Shown here: piece by piece, positions 1-9,400 of the stretch
How the letters are laid out: each line of letters begins with the position of its first letter
How positions within the stretch are numbered: position 1 is the first letter of the stretch
Assembly: GCF_018390535.1 (NCBI RefSeq)
Contig: NZ_JAHBBW010000016.1
Location: forward strand, 1-64,000
DNA length: 64,000 nt
DNA from: Bacteroides propionicigenes
Lineage (GTDB): Bacteria > Bacteroidota > Bacteroidia > Bacteroidales > Bacteroidaceae
Reading direction: 5' to 3'
The notes under the pieces: generated by a model
Database searches by the model: none
What the model was told of the DNA's origin: nothing
Seen by the model: the letters and a program-made list of their open reading frames with translations, nothing else
Made by a program: the position numbers and the translations under genes

Positions 1-13
1 TGATTATTTTTTT

Positions 14-109
14 GCAACACTAAGTTAAGTGAATCCTCTGACATGGCAAAATCCTGAGCAACTTTTTGTTGCTCAGGTACTTAAAAAAAATATTTTATAA
101 TAGTGTTGC
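14..109. repeat. Nested inverted repeats (possible terminator)
   Basis: A 10-bp perfect stem (53-62 with 68-77, loop TTTTT) lies inside a second inverted pair, GCAACACTA at 14-22 and TAGTGTTGC at 101-109. It lies downstream of the leftward sigma-factor operon and could end its transcripts. The T-tract is poor on both strands, so the terminator role is inferred. Confidence 0.4.
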
Positions 110-183
110 GGAATTAAGGTCATTGAGATATGTTCATCCGTTTATAAAAAATTAGCCCTTACCTTCTCTGTTTTCCGAAACGT

Positions 184-516
184 TTAAGCCAGTGAGCATA
201 TCTTGCGATAGAGCAAGAAAAGCAATACTATCCCTGCAACCAATAAAGATTTCGGGTCGAGTTCGGTGATGCCGCTTTGGGTAGCGGCGGTAAACGTTTC
301 ACGAAGCGTACCCAGTATCAGTTGTAGACCGTCGAAGGTAAAGAACAACACTAATGCCAGTGTGAAACAGAACGTAACCCATAATTGTGAAATCCGGCGG
401 GTACGGTCGGGCAAGTGACGCATCACGCGGTGGGTGAAGCCATGGTCCGGTATATCCTGCCGGTGTTCGGCAAAGAAAGCAACTAAAAGTCTGTCATTAT
501 TTTCCGTCATAACCAT
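184..516 (-). CDS. Small two-helix membrane protein, possible anti-sigma partner
   Basis: This 110-residue protein has a soluble N-terminus of about 45 residues, a membrane helix at about 46-66 and a second at about 90-108. The gene overlaps the end of the ECF sigma factor gene by 20 bp, so the two are probably translationally coupled. A small membrane protein encoded directly after an ECF sigma gene is often its anti-sigma factor, and the cytoplasmic N-terminus would suit that. No zinc-finger anti-sigma motif (HxxxCxxC) is visible. It resembles Bacteroides proteins annotated as DUF5056, but that is from memory. The start could also be the Met two codons later. The regulatory role rests on context only. 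Confidence 0.7.
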   Translation of the reverse strand: MVMTENNDRLLVAFFAEHRQDIPDHGFTHRVMRHLPDRTRRISQLWVTFCFTLALVLFFTFDGLQLILGTLRETFTAATQSGITELDPKSLLVAGIVLLFLLYRKICSLA

Positions 517-1042
517 TTTGTTTTAAGTAGGTAGCCATTTTTTCTTTAGCCCGTGACAGGTGGCTTTTTACAGTTCCTGCGGGGCAACCGGTAATACCTG
601 CAATTTTCTCGATGCTTTGGTCCTCCATGTAGAAGAGTGTGATGCAGGTTCGTTCCATTTCTTTCAGCATACTCAGCGCACGGTAAATATCCATACGCTG
701 TCCTATGTCGCTTTGCTGCGTACTGCATTGAGCGTCCACTTGGCGTGTTTCCAAGCAGTCTGTCTCCTTACGGGTGCGAAGATAATCATAAAATACATTA
801 TAAGCAATACGATAGAGCCAAGTGGTAAAACTGGATAGGTTCTTGAATGAGGCCAAGTTAGTGTATGCTTTAATGAATGTATCTTGCGCCAAGTCATCGC
901 TCAATTCGCTGTCGCCGCAAGTCAAGTGCAGAAAGAATCGTCGTACGGGCGACTGATATTTCCTTACCAACTGGTCGAAGGCCCTGGTGTTGCGGAACAC
1001 CACGACCTGTGCGACTAACGATATATCATTGAGCTGACTCAT
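497..1042 (-). CDS. RNA polymerase ECF-type sigma-70 factor
   Basis: This is a 181-residue ECF sigma factor. Region 2 (about residues 20-90) includes the motifs DDLAQDTFIKAY and FTTWLYRIAYN, which bind core polymerase and the -10 element. Region 4 (about 120-175) has a helix-turn-helix with the typical IAGITGCPAGTVKSHLSRA segment for -35 recognition. The length is normal for the family. Its ATG overlaps the stop of the upstream membrane-protein gene (ATGA), and its 3' end overlaps the next gene, giving a compact three-gene operon. There is no adjacent FecR-type anti-sigma gene and no TonB receptor with an N-terminal signalling domain, so it is not a classical Sus-regulatory sigma. The regulon cannot be told from the window. 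Confidence 0.95.
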   Translation of the reverse strand: MSQLNDISLVAQVVVFRNTRAFDQLVRKYQSPVRRFFLHLTCGDSELSDDLAQDTFIKAYTNLASFKNLSSFTTWLYRIAYNVFYDYLRTRKETDCLETRQVDAQCSTQQSDIGQRMDIYRALSMLKEMERTCITLFYMEDQSIEKIAGITGCPAGTVKSHLSRAKEKMATYLKQNGYDGK

Positions 1043-1761
1043 TTTTCTTCATTCTTCCGGCGGTTGCTGATTTCGATGCCGCCTATCTTTACACTTTGTT
1101 CTTCGTTTTCCTTATCATTTTTTACTTGGATAAAAGGTTCCCCGTTTTTGCTCTGTTGCGTGTAGTAAATGACAACCTGTCCGAAGCCGGTGAACATGAC
1201 AAGCAGACCTATACAACCAAGCCCGAATTCTCCGGTAATAGCCCAAAGGAAGATGAATAATCCGATACCGACAAATACGTTCTTGATTCCTTTGCTACGG
1301 GTATCTATCGACTCGGCTTCTTTAAAAAGGTTTTCCGGTAGCGGCTGTCCGCTGGCCAAAGCCTGCTCCACCAAACGATATTTGGCTTTCCGGTTCTTAT
1401 AGCGGAAAAAGAAAATGATGAATACAATTATCAGCGGAAAGCCGAATACGAATACGATAGCTGTAACCGCTACAATCGTTTCTTTCACATCATGTCCGAT
1501 ATTCCAACCGAAGTCGTAAGCACTGCTATGGTGCTTATAATCATTACCGCTTTCTGAATTACTGCTTGAACTGTTTTCATAAGTCATGACGCTGAGTGTA
1601 TCCGTTACGGCTTTTCCGTTAATTAGGGTGTCTCTCAACTCTATAACCCTTTGTTTGTTTCCCAGACTGTCATTTTCCGTTACAGTTCTGTTCTTCCCTT
1701 GTACCAATGTGCAGAGCATCATGGTTGTCATTAGTGCAAAAATGATACGTTTCATAATCAT
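1039..1761 (-). CDS. Membrane protein of the DUF6249 type, first gene of the sigma operon
   Basis: The 240-residue product has a cleavable signal peptide (about 1-22), a polar Ser/Asn-rich segment at about 55-80, and three hydrophobic segments at about 97-125, 160-178 and 180-200. A basic cytoplasmic tail follows. The arrangement resembles Bacteroides proteins annotated as DUF6249; the assignment is by recognition of layout only. It is the promoter-proximal gene of a three-gene operon with the ECF sigma factor, so it may take part in sensing or be a target of the sigma. Two Met codons (1761 and 1755) are possible starts. No catalytic motif is visible and the function is unknown. Confidence 0.75.
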   Translation of the reverse strand: MIMKRIIFALMTTMMLCTLVQGKNRTVTENDSLGNKQRVIELRDTLINGKAVTDTLSVMTYENSSSSNSESGNDYKHHSSAYDFGWNIGHDVKETIVAVTAIVFVFGFPLIIVFIIFFFRYKNRKAKYRLVEQALASGQPLPENLFKEAESIDTRSKGIKNVFVGIGLFIFLWAITGEFGLGCIGLLVMFTGFGQVVIYYTQQSKNGEPFIQVKNDKENEEQSVKIGGIEISNRRKNEEK

Positions 1762-1858
1762 GCTATTTTTTGTTTTTTATTAGTTTCTTTGTGTGTTAGA
1801 CGTTTCCAATCATTTAGAAAGTTGCAAAGAGACGATATTTTTTTTAGAATAGCTATTA

Positions 1859-1887
1859 TTGACCGCAAAATATTTATGTTACCTTTG
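1859..1887 (+). promoter_or_regulatory. Bacteroides-type promoter for the RsmF-like gene
   Basis: A TTG at 1859-1861 followed after 18 nt by TACCTTTG at 1880-1887 matches the Bacteroides TTTG/TAnnTTTG promoter. It lies inside the longest possible reading frame, so the real start must be downstream, at 1910. Confidence 0.65.
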
Positions 1888-1909
1888 CCTGCATAAAACA
1901 GTACAATAC

Positions 1910-3385
1910 ATGGAACTACCCGCTTCTTTCACAGAATATACCCGCACTCTTTTAGGAAATGAGGGGTATATGCAGTTAGTCACCTCTTTGGAGTCGGAAC
2001 AACCTGTCAGCATTCGGCTGAACCCGTTAAAACTTTTTGCATTCCGCTCCGGGAAGGATGCGGTTCCTTGGTGTACCTCTGGCTTTTATCTTAAAGAACG
2101 CCTGACGTTTACTTTTGATCCTTTGTTTCATGCGGGATGCTATTATGTGCAAGAGGCTTCGTCCATGTTTGTAGAACGAGCTTTGAAGCAATATATGGGT
2201 GAGGAGCCGGTAGTGATGCTCGATCTTTGTGCCGCTCCGGGCGGTAAGTCGACGCACGCACGCAGCGTTCTTCCCGAAGACAGTTTGTTGGTGGCCAATG
2301 AGGTCATCCGCAATCGTTCGCAGATACTTGCCGAGAATTTGACTAAGTGGGGGTATCCCGATGTGGTGGTCACCAATAGTGATCCGTCGGACTTTACGCC
2401 GTTGGCAGATTTCTTTGATATTATATTGGCGGATGTGCCCTGTTCCGGCGAGGGAATGTTTCGCAAAGACCCTGTTGCCGTGAGTGAGTGGAGTCCGGAG
2501 AATGTAGAAATATGCTGGCAGCGTCAGCGAAGAATTATTTCGGATATCTGGCCTTGCCTGAAGCCGGGAGGAATCCTGATATACAGTACTTGTACCTGCA
2601 ACACGAAGGAAAATGAAGAAAACATCCGTTGGATAAGAGATGAGTTTGAAGCAGAGGTGCTGCCGCTTGATGTATCGGAAGATTGGAATATCACGGGCAA
2701 TTTGTTGCAGGGAGAGGATTTTCCCGTTTATCGTTTTCTGCCCCATAAAACCAAAGGAGAGGGATTCTTTTTAGCTGTTCTCCGAAAACAGGGAGGGAAT
2801 GCTTGCAAGTCTGGAGGTGAACCGGAATTTGTTCAGGGGTATACTTCCGGAATTCAGGGCTTAAATGGTGAAAACTCTCGGAAAAAAGGGAAGAATCCTC
2901 ATGGGAAAGGAATGAAAACTTTGGGGCTTTCCGGAGAACAGCTCTCGGCTTTGAAGAAGTGGGTGCTGGCTCCTGAAAAGTACGAGTTTATTCAAAAAGG
3001 CAGTAATGTCAGTGCCTTCCCTAAGCGTTACCTTGCGGAGTTGTCGGTGTTGCAGGCATCCTTGCGCGTTGTACAGGCGGGAGTAGAGCTTGCCGAAGAG
3101 AAAGGAAAGGACTGGATGCCCTGTCATGCCTTGGCAATGAGCCGTATACTGGCGTCGGATGCCTTTCCGCGTGAAGAGCTATCTTACGAAAAGGCCATCG
3201 CTTATTTACGGAAAGAGGCTGTCGTGTTGTCGGATGCCTCTCCCCGTGGAGCTGTTCTACTCACGTATAGGCACGTACCTCTCGGCTTTGTCAAGAACAT
3301 CGGCAATCGCGCCAATAACCTTTATCCGCAGGAATGGCGCATTCGTAGCGGATACCTGCCGGAGGTGATAAGTACGGTGATTTAG
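1910..3385 (+). CDS. RsmF/NOP2/Sun-family rRNA (cytosine-5) methyltransferase
   Basis: The enzyme uses S-adenosylmethionine to methylate C5 of a cytosine in RNA, probably 16S rRNA as RsmF does. The sequence shows the SAM-binding motif LCAAPGGKSTH, the motif IV DVPCSGEGMF with one catalytic Cys, and the motif VI STCTCNTKENE with the second. The C-terminal 190 residues form the RsmF-type extension with a PUA-like domain, giving 491 residues. I chose the ATG at 1910 because the promoter box at 1880-1887 falls inside the longer frame that opens at 1859. The gene is monocistronic and converges on a reductase gene 16 bp away. Family assignment is firm; the exact target base is inferred. Confidence 0.92.
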   Translation: MELPASFTEYTRTLLGNEGYMQLVTSLESEQPVSIRLNPLKLFAFRSGKDAVPWCTSGFYLKERLTFTFDPLFHAGCYYVQEASSMFVERALKQYMGEEPVVMLDLCAAPGGKSTHARSVLPEDSLLVANEVIRNRSQILAENLTKWGYPDVVVTNSDPSDFTPLADFFDIILADVPCSGEGMFRKDPVAVSEWSPENVEICWQRQRRIISDIWPCLKPGGILIYSTCTCNTKENEENIRWIRDEFEAEVLPLDVSEDWNITGNLLQGEDFPVYRFLPHKTKGEGFFLAVLRKQGGNACKSGGEPEFVQGYTSGIQGLNGENSRKKGKNPHGKGMKTLGLSGEQLSALKKWVLAPEKYEFIQKGSNVSAFPKRYLAELSVLQASLRVVQAGVELAEEKGKDWMPCHALAMSRILASDAFPREELSYEKAIAYLRKEAVVLSDASPRGAVLLTYRHVPLGFVKNIGNRANNLYPQEWRIRSGYLPEVISTVI

Positions 3386-3401
3386 GTCGTTATACGTATA
3401 T

Positions 3402-3947
3402 TTATGCTTGTTTGCCCATTTCATAGGCTTCCTTCAGTTTAGGATTACCCTTTATTTCATTCATCAGCCATACACCTCCGCAAAAGAGTGTTCCTTTGAG
3501 GACGGGGTTCTCCAAGCAATCGAGGAAACCCGTCAGGTTGTCCGTGATGCGTTGCATAATGCTTTCGTCCTCTTCGGCGGCGGTTGCGATAAAGTAAAAC
3601 TCTTTGTTCGTTATCCGGGTGTAGTCACCGCAACAGCGGTCAATCAACGTTTTCATCTGCGCACTCATGGCGTAGAAGTAGACCGGGGTTGCCATGACGA
3701 TGACATTTGCGTCAATCATCTTTTCAATCACTTCGTGTGCGTCGTCCTTTTGGGGACACGGCTTTTGCAAATGACTGCATGTGCTGCATCCGGTACAATA
3801 GTGAATGGTTTTGTCACGCAGGAATATTTTCTCCACTTGATTTCCCGTTTCAATGGCGCCACGCATAAATTCATCGCAAAGACTGTCGGAATTTCCTCCA
3901 CGGCGTGGACTGGAAGAAAGAATTAAAATTTTCTTGTTCATATTCAT
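3402..3947 (-). CDS. Flavodoxin-family NAD(P)H-dependent oxidoreductase
   Basis: This 181-residue protein has the FMN-phosphate loop LSSSPRRGGNSD at about residues 10-21 and the ATPVYFYAMSAQMKTLIDR segment typical of NADPH-dependent FMN reductases and iron-sulfur flavoproteins. A Cys-rich stretch, CTGCSTC then C at about 51-64, sits where iron-sulfur flavoproteins bind their cluster, though a cluster is not certain. It probably uses FMN to reduce quinones, aromatic compounds or oxygen in the cytoplasm. The gene stands alone and converges with the methyltransferase gene. A -7-like box is 20 bp upstream. The substrate is unknown. A second Met two codons later is an alternative start. Confidence 0.85.
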   Translation of the reverse strand: MNMNKKILILSSSPRRGGNSDSLCDEFMRGAIETGNQVEKIFLRDKTIHYCTGCSTCSHLQKPCPQKDDAHEVIEKMIDANVIVMATPVYFYAMSAQMKTLIDRCCGDYTRITNKEFYFIATAAEEDESIMQRITDNLTGFLDCLENPVLKGTLFCGGVWLMNEIKGNPKLKEAYEMGKQA

Positions 3948-3966
3948 TCTTATTAGGTTGCTGGTA

Positions 3967-3974
3967 CAAAATTA
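3967..3974 (-). promoter_or_regulatory. -7 box for the flavodoxin-family gene
   Basis: TAATTTTG on the minus strand matches TAnnTTTG and lies 20 bp before the start codon. No clear -33 element was seen. Confidence 0.45.
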
Positions 3975-4256
3975 TCGCTTTTTAGGCTTAATGCCGGTAG
4001 ATAAATTACAGAAAGGAATACCTGAATTACTGATTTGGCTTATTATGGGGCGATATACTGGAGATTGTAATTAATGGATGTTGATTTTTATATAATGAAA
4101 AAATAAATCTATTATTATTGACAAATAGTAGGCGGCAATTGATTATTTTTGTAACACTATTTGTGGGAAAGAAAATAATATTATTCCATATGCAGTCGGC
4201 ACATAAAAATATAAAAGGTGTGGTTGATGATGACATAGATAAAACTATATAGAATA
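3975..4256 (+). promoter_or_regulatory. AT-rich intergenic region with a promoter at 4144-4151
   Basis: The 309-bp gap between the divergent genes at 3947 and 4257 is strongly AT-rich and carries no convincing gene. TATTTTTG at 4144-4151, with a TTGAC about 20 bp before it, fits a Bacteroides promoter for the gene at 4257. That would leave a leader of about 100 nt. Confidence 0.4.
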
Positions 4257-5003
4257 ATGAAACAATACGAAGCTGTTATTGAAACTTTAGACAGATTGGG
4301 CGGCATGGCTACTTTGGGAGATTTAAATATGGAGGTATTTAAAATAAAGGAATGCGAGTGGAAAACAAAAACTCCATTTGCCAGTATTCGCCGGATTGTT
4401 CAGCAAACAAAAGGCATTTATAAAATCAAGCCAGGGCTATATGGACTTGAGAAGTACAAAAAGCAAATAGAAGACAAGGGATTCCTTGTTGAAACGGAAG
4501 TAAATAGGAATTCGGAATCTTTAGTAAAATCAAATCATGCTTATTATCAAGGTTTATTATTGATTATCGGTAAATATCGAAATATGAATACTTTTATTCC
4601 GAATCAAGACAAGAATAAAAAATTTTATGATGGAAGAGCCTTACGTGAACTTTCCACGCTTAGTGAACAACCACATTATTCATATGCCCAATTGGTTAAT
4701 CGTAGTGCTACAATAGACACAATATGGTTTAATGAACGCAATATGCCACATTCTTTTTTTGAAGTAGAGTATTCAACCGATATTCAGAATTCTCTATTGA
4801 AATTTAATGATTTGCAAGATTTTTATGTTAGAATGATAATAGTTGCAGATGCAAGACGTAAATTAGAGTTTGAAAATAAACTGTATTATCATGCATTTGA
4901 TGAATTGCGTAAAGGCAGGCGAGTTACTTTTCTAAGTTATCAAGCTCTTGTTAAACAATATGAGATGGAATTGGAAAGGCAGTCATTAGACTTTATTCTT
5001 TGA
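4257..5003 (+). CDS. Winged-helix (HARE-HTH-like) protein with a nuclease-like C-terminus
   Basis: The 248-residue product has two parts. Residues 1-66 look like a HARE-HTH winged helix: a first helix, a WKTKTPFASIRRIVQ recognition segment, and a wing ending in YKIKPGLYGL. Residues about 90-215 hold IDTIW (Asp154) followed by FFEVEYS (Glu169, Glu171), which has the spacing of a PD-(D/E)xK-type core with Glu in place of the usual Lys. It could be an orphan restriction-like or DNA-repair nuclease, or an inactive relative that binds DNA. There is no methyltransferase or second subunit nearby. The gene is much AT-richer than both neighbours, which suggests transfer. A 30-bp perfect hairpin follows it. 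Function is not established. Confidence 0.75.
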   Translation: MKQYEAVIETLDRLGGMATLGDLNMEVFKIKECEWKTKTPFASIRRIVQQTKGIYKIKPGLYGLEKYKKQIEDKGFLVETEVNRNSESLVKSNHAYYQGLLLIIGKYRNMNTFIPNQDKNKKFYDGRALRELSTLSEQPHYSYAQLVNRSATIDTIWFNERNMPHSFFEVEYSTDIQNSLLKFNDLQDFYVRMIIVADARRKLEFENKLYYHAFDELRKGRRVTFLSYQALVKQYEMELERQSLDFIL

Positions 5004-5008
5004 ATTTT

Positions 5009-5080
5009 ACGCAACTATATATTTCCAAGTAAGCAAATATTACGTATAACATTTGCTTACTTGGAAATATATAGTTGCGT
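5009..5080. terminator. 30-bp perfect hairpin between convergent genes
   Basis: Positions 5009-5038 and 5051-5080 are exact reverse complements with a 12-nt loop. The hairpin lies between the ends of the convergent genes at 5003 and 5088, so it probably terminates both. T-tracts are weak, and a stem this long and perfect is unusual. Confidence 0.65.
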
Positions 5081-5087
5081 GATTATC

Positions 5088-6317
5088 TTACAACTTACTC
5101 TTATATATCCGTGCCATTGCCTTCTGGTACTGGTTTTCCAGTTGCAGGAGGTTAGTTTTGCTTTGGTACACAACCGAGACCTCAACGAAATACTCTATCA
5201 TACTGATTTGTCCGCCCATAAGCGCTTGTTTTAGCAAAGTCAGATCTTGTTGGTCTTGAAAAGTCCGTTTGTACTCCTGCATGGAGGCATCCAGATTGCG
5301 GGCTTCTTCATAGAGCTGCCATAACTCGGAACTTGCCTTTACTTTTGCGTTGTCTTTCAGGAAGTCGATGTTCATGGCTTGGGCTTTGGCAATCTTCACC
5401 TTTCCTTTATTGGCAAACAGAGGAAAGGAGAATCCTACGACAACGCCGTTCAGCGGATGTCCCGATTCCGTATTGCGGCGATAACCTAACTCCAGTTTCG
5501 GCAACCAGCCTTGTTTGCTTGCCGAAATTAGTTTGCGGGCTGCCGCGCTCTCGCTGTCGAATGATTGCAGGGAAGGGTCGGCAGCCAATAATTCATCACA
5601 TACCTGATAGAAATCCGCCGGCAAAGGAATCAGAGGATAGTCTGTCAGGCCGAGGGTGTTGGCGGTAGGTACTGCCGGTCCTTCGGGCATGGGGTGTCCG
5701 GGAGTAAGCGGATGGTTACCGTTAAGCACCAGCAACTCCTTGATTTTATTGTTCAAGGCGGTGCTGTTCATACGTGATTCGGTGCGGACATTCAGCAGTT
5801 CCAAATTGATTTTATTTGTTTCCAGTGCATTGGCGTCTCCTGTAGCCAGTCGTTTGGCATACATGGCAGACAGTTCCTCAGCGTTCTTCAACCGTGCATC
5901 GAGTAATTCTTGTTGGTGTTGCAGCATGATGATGTCCAGACACACCTCTTTGGCTTGCAGCAATATTTGTTGGCGCATGGTTGCCGCTTGCGCATCCAGT
6001 GCTCCGGTACGGAGACGGTTCATCTTTCCCCTTGTCACGTATAGGGTAGGGAAATCAAAACTTTGGGAAACGACCATTTCACCTACGGTTTCATCACTGT
6101 TTTTGGAGTCCCAAAGATGAGCGTATGAAAGGGTAGGATCCGGAAGGTTGTTCTCTGTCTTATTCTCCAGCTTCTGCGAGGAAATGAGTTGTGCATTGGC
6201 TTGCAGCTCTTTGTTGTTCGCTTCTATTTGGCGGAGTACGGAGTCGATACCTTGATTTTGCGCCCTTATTCCCAGGCAGATAAGGAGGGCGACGGTGGTT
6301 ATAAGTATTTGTTTCAT
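5088..6317 (-). CDS. TolC-family outer membrane efflux protein
   Basis: This 409-residue protein has a signal peptide (about 1-19, ending at IRAQ) and two TolC-type repeats rich in long amphipathic helices, as in CusC/CzcC outer membrane channels. It has no lipobox. It would form the trimeric exit duct of the efflux pump encoded upstream and span the outer membrane and periplasm. It is the last gene of a leftward operon of adaptor, RND pump and channel. The 174-bp spacer before it is long for this operon and contains a direct repeat. Family assignment is firm; the exported substrate follows from the RND partner. Confidence 0.92.
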   Translation of the reverse strand: MKQILITTVALLICLGIRAQNQGIDSVLRQIEANNKELQANAQLISSQKLENKTENNLPDPTLSYAHLWDSKNSDETVGEMVVSQSFDFPTLYVTRGKMNRLRTGALDAQAATMRQQILLQAKEVCLDIIMLQHQQELLDARLKNAEELSAMYAKRLATGDANALETNKINLELLNVRTESRMNSTALNNKIKELLVLNGNHPLTPGHPMPEGPAVPTANTLGLTDYPLIPLPADFYQVCDELLAADPSLQSFDSESAAARKLISASKQGWLPKLELGYRRNTESGHPLNGVVVGFSFPLFANKGKVKIAKAQAMNIDFLKDNAKVKASSELWQLYEEARNLDASMQEYKRTFQDQQDLTLLKQALMGGQISMIEYFVEVSVVYQSKTNLLQLENQYQKAMARIYKSKL

Positions 6318-6411
6318 ATATTCTGTTATTAAGTTATTTATTCGTTATCGTGTACGGATGTTGTAAGTTGCTGACTGACTGAACTGTTGATGTCCCACCC
6401 GTTTCTGTTAT

Positions 6412-6474
6412 AGTGGGAGTGTCGTTCAGTCGTATCGGGAGCATACCTCGGTTGCAGTGGGAGCATCGTTCGGT
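6412..6474. repeat. Direct repeat in the RND-channel spacer
   Basis: Two 19-nt copies that match at 15 or 16 positions lie at 6412-6430 and 6456-6474 (AGTGGGAGTGTCGTTCAGT and AGTGGGAGCATCGTTCGGT). They are in the untranslated spacer between the RND and TolC genes. A role in mRNA processing or differential expression is possible but not shown. Confidence 0.5.
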
Positions 6475-6491
6475 AGCTCCATGAATCCGGT

Positions 6492-9400
6492 TCATTCGTT
6501 ATACGTATGCGGCTCCTCCTTCTTCTTTCCGTGCATCATCAGATAAACAATCGGAATGATGAAACCGTTCAGGAAAGTGGAAGTCAGCAATCCACCCAGA
6601 ATAACCTTTGCCATAGGGCTTTGTATCTCGTTACCGGGCAGGTCGCCGCTGAGTGCCAACGGAATCAATGCAAGCGCACTGGACAGTGCTGTCATCAGGA
6701 TAGGATTCAATCTGTCCAGCGAACCGCGTATCACACTGTCGTACACTCCGCAGCCCTCTTCTTGTTGCAAATGGTTGTAATGGCTGATGAGCAGCATACC
6801 GTTTCGGGTAGCGATACCGAACAATGAGATAAAGCCGATGATAGCGGGAATACTGACTTCGCCTGTGGTGAGGAGCAGGGCGAAAACACCGCCAATCAAT
6901 GCCAAAGGCAGGTTGATAAGGATAATTGCACTTTCCTTTACACCACGGAACTCGTGGTACAGCAGCAGGAATATCACCACGATGGACATGAATGAAGTCA
7001 AAGCCAGTGTACGGCTTGCAGCCTGTTCGCTTTCAAACTGGCCACCGTATTCAATGTGGTAGCCTTCCGGCAGTTTTACCGAGGCATCTACACGCTCCTG
7101 TATATCGTTTACCACACTGCGCAGGTCGCGGTCGGCAACGTTGGCGGAGATCACGATTTTCCGTTTCACGTTCTCGCGGCTGATGGTATTAGGACCCATT
7201 GCCGAGCGGACTTCCGCTACATAGTTCAGCGGTATTTTCTGTCCGTTACCGGTATCAATCATCAGGTTGCGTATCTTTTCCATTTCATCCCGCAAGTCGT
7301 CCTTGACGCGTACGGTGAGGTCGAAACTTTTTCCTTTCTCGTATACTTGGGATACGGATTCGCCGGCAAGGCATACGTTGACAAATTCCGAAAACTCCGG
7401 CAGGGAAATGCCATATTTGGCAAGTACTTCCCGTTTGGGAGAGATAATGAGCTGTGGACGTTCAATCTGTTGTTCCACGTTCAGGTCGGCGATGCCGGGA
7501 ATGTCTTGAATGGTATTCTTTATTTCATTTCCCAAAGAAAACATACGGTTCAAATCGTCACCGAACAGCTTAATGGCTATATTGGCTTTCGTGCCGGACA
7601 GCATGGCGTCGATACGGTGGCTGATAGGTTGCCCGATTTCCACATTGGCGCCTACAATCGTACCCAGCTTTTCGCGTACATCGGCCACCAGCTCGCTGCG
7701 CGAACGGTCTTTCAGTTCAAAGGGAGCTTCGATTTCGGAGACATTCACGCCTAAGGCGTGCTCGTCCAGTTCGGCACGTCCCGTCTTGCGGGCTACGGTT
7801 TGTATTTCGGGAATGGAAAGCAGTAACTCTTCGGCACGATGTCCTATCTTGTCACTCTCTTCCAGCGAGATGCCCGGCAGGGATGATATATTGATTGTGA
7901 ACGAGCCTTCATTAAACGGCGGCAGGAACGAACGTCCCAATGTGAAGAAGCAAGCAAGCGCCACTGCAAACAAACCGATAGTTCCCCCCAATACGCTCTT
8001 CTTATGTCCAAGCACAAAGGTAAGTGCCGTGCCATACCACTCTTTCATCTTACGCGCTACCGGTGAATCGCCGGTGGAGCGTTTTTCATCTTTTATCTTT
8101 TCTTTTCCCAGCAGATAGGAGCACAGTACAGGGGTCACTGTCAGCGCTACAACGGTAGAGGCCGCCAATGCCACGATGAAAGCGATGCCCAGAGGTACGA
8201 GCATCCTCCCTTCCATACCGCTCAGGAAGAACAAGGGTACGAAACTTACCACAATGATAAGTGTGGAGTTCAGGATAGGCATACGTACTTCTTTAGAAGC
8301 ATTGAATACGACTTCCAGTATCGGCAAACGTTCCGCCTCCGGTTTCATCCGATTTTCCCGCAAGCGTTTGTACACGTTCTCCACATCGACAATGGCGTCA
8401 TCTACCAGTGAACCGATGGCAATGGCCATACCTCCGAGACTCATTGTGTTGATGGTGAACCCCATATAATGCAATGCCAACAGAGAAGCTATCAGTGACA
8501 AAGGAAGCGTAACCAGTGAAATGACGGTGGTCCGTACATTGGCAAGAAACAGGAACAGGACGATAACAACAAAAATACCGCCTTCTACCAGTGATTTCTG
8601 TACGTTGCCGATGGAGCTTTCTATAAAGCGGCTTTGCCTGAAAATGTCGGTGCTGACTTTTACATCGGACGGCAGATTCTTCTGCAAGTCCTTTAGAGAG
8701 GTTTCTAACTTATCGGTGAGTTCGAGGGTACTTGTGGCAGGCTGTTTGGTTACGGTCAGCAGCACAGCGGGTTTGCCTCGTTCGGAAGCCGTACCCAGTT
8801 TCGGCAGCTTGGCTCCGATACGCACATCTGCAATGTCTTCCAATAAAACAGGAGAAGCGGCAGTTGAGAGCCCGGCACTTCCGTCTTGCAGCTTGACCAC
8901 AGCTTTTGCCAGTTGCTCCACACGGTCGGTGGAGATTACACCGCGTACAATGTATTCGTTTCCATATTCATAAAGCACCCCGCCGTTGGCGTTCAGGTTC
9001 ATTTCGCGCGTAGCGTTCATTACTTCGGTAAGGGTCACACTGTAATGACGCATTCGTTCCGGGTCGAGTTGTATCTGATATTCTTTAATATCTCCGCCCA
9101 GCACGGCTACTTGTGCCACACCGCCGGTAGAGAGAAGGCGCGGGCGGATAGTCCAGTCGGCTATGGTGCGCAGGTCGAGCATGGAAGTGGAATCGGCCGT
9201 CAGTCCTACAATCAGCATTTCACCTAAGATGGATGATTGCGGGCCGAGGGTAGGCTTGCCTACATTAGAGGGTAGGGACTCGCTGACAACCGCCAGTTTT
9301 TCGCTAACAATCTGGCGTGCCAGATATACGTCCGTTTCCCAGTCAAATTCAACCCATACGACAGAAAAACCGTTGGTGGAGGAAGAACGTACGCGACGTA

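Noticed and set aside
184..516. Zinc-binding anti-sigma factor (ZAS type)
   Set aside because: No HxxxCxxC motif is present. An anti-sigma role remains only a context-based possibility.
7056..7754. A 232-codon plus-strand frame opposite the RND pump
   Set aside because: The minus strand has strong family motifs throughout, and this frame has none.
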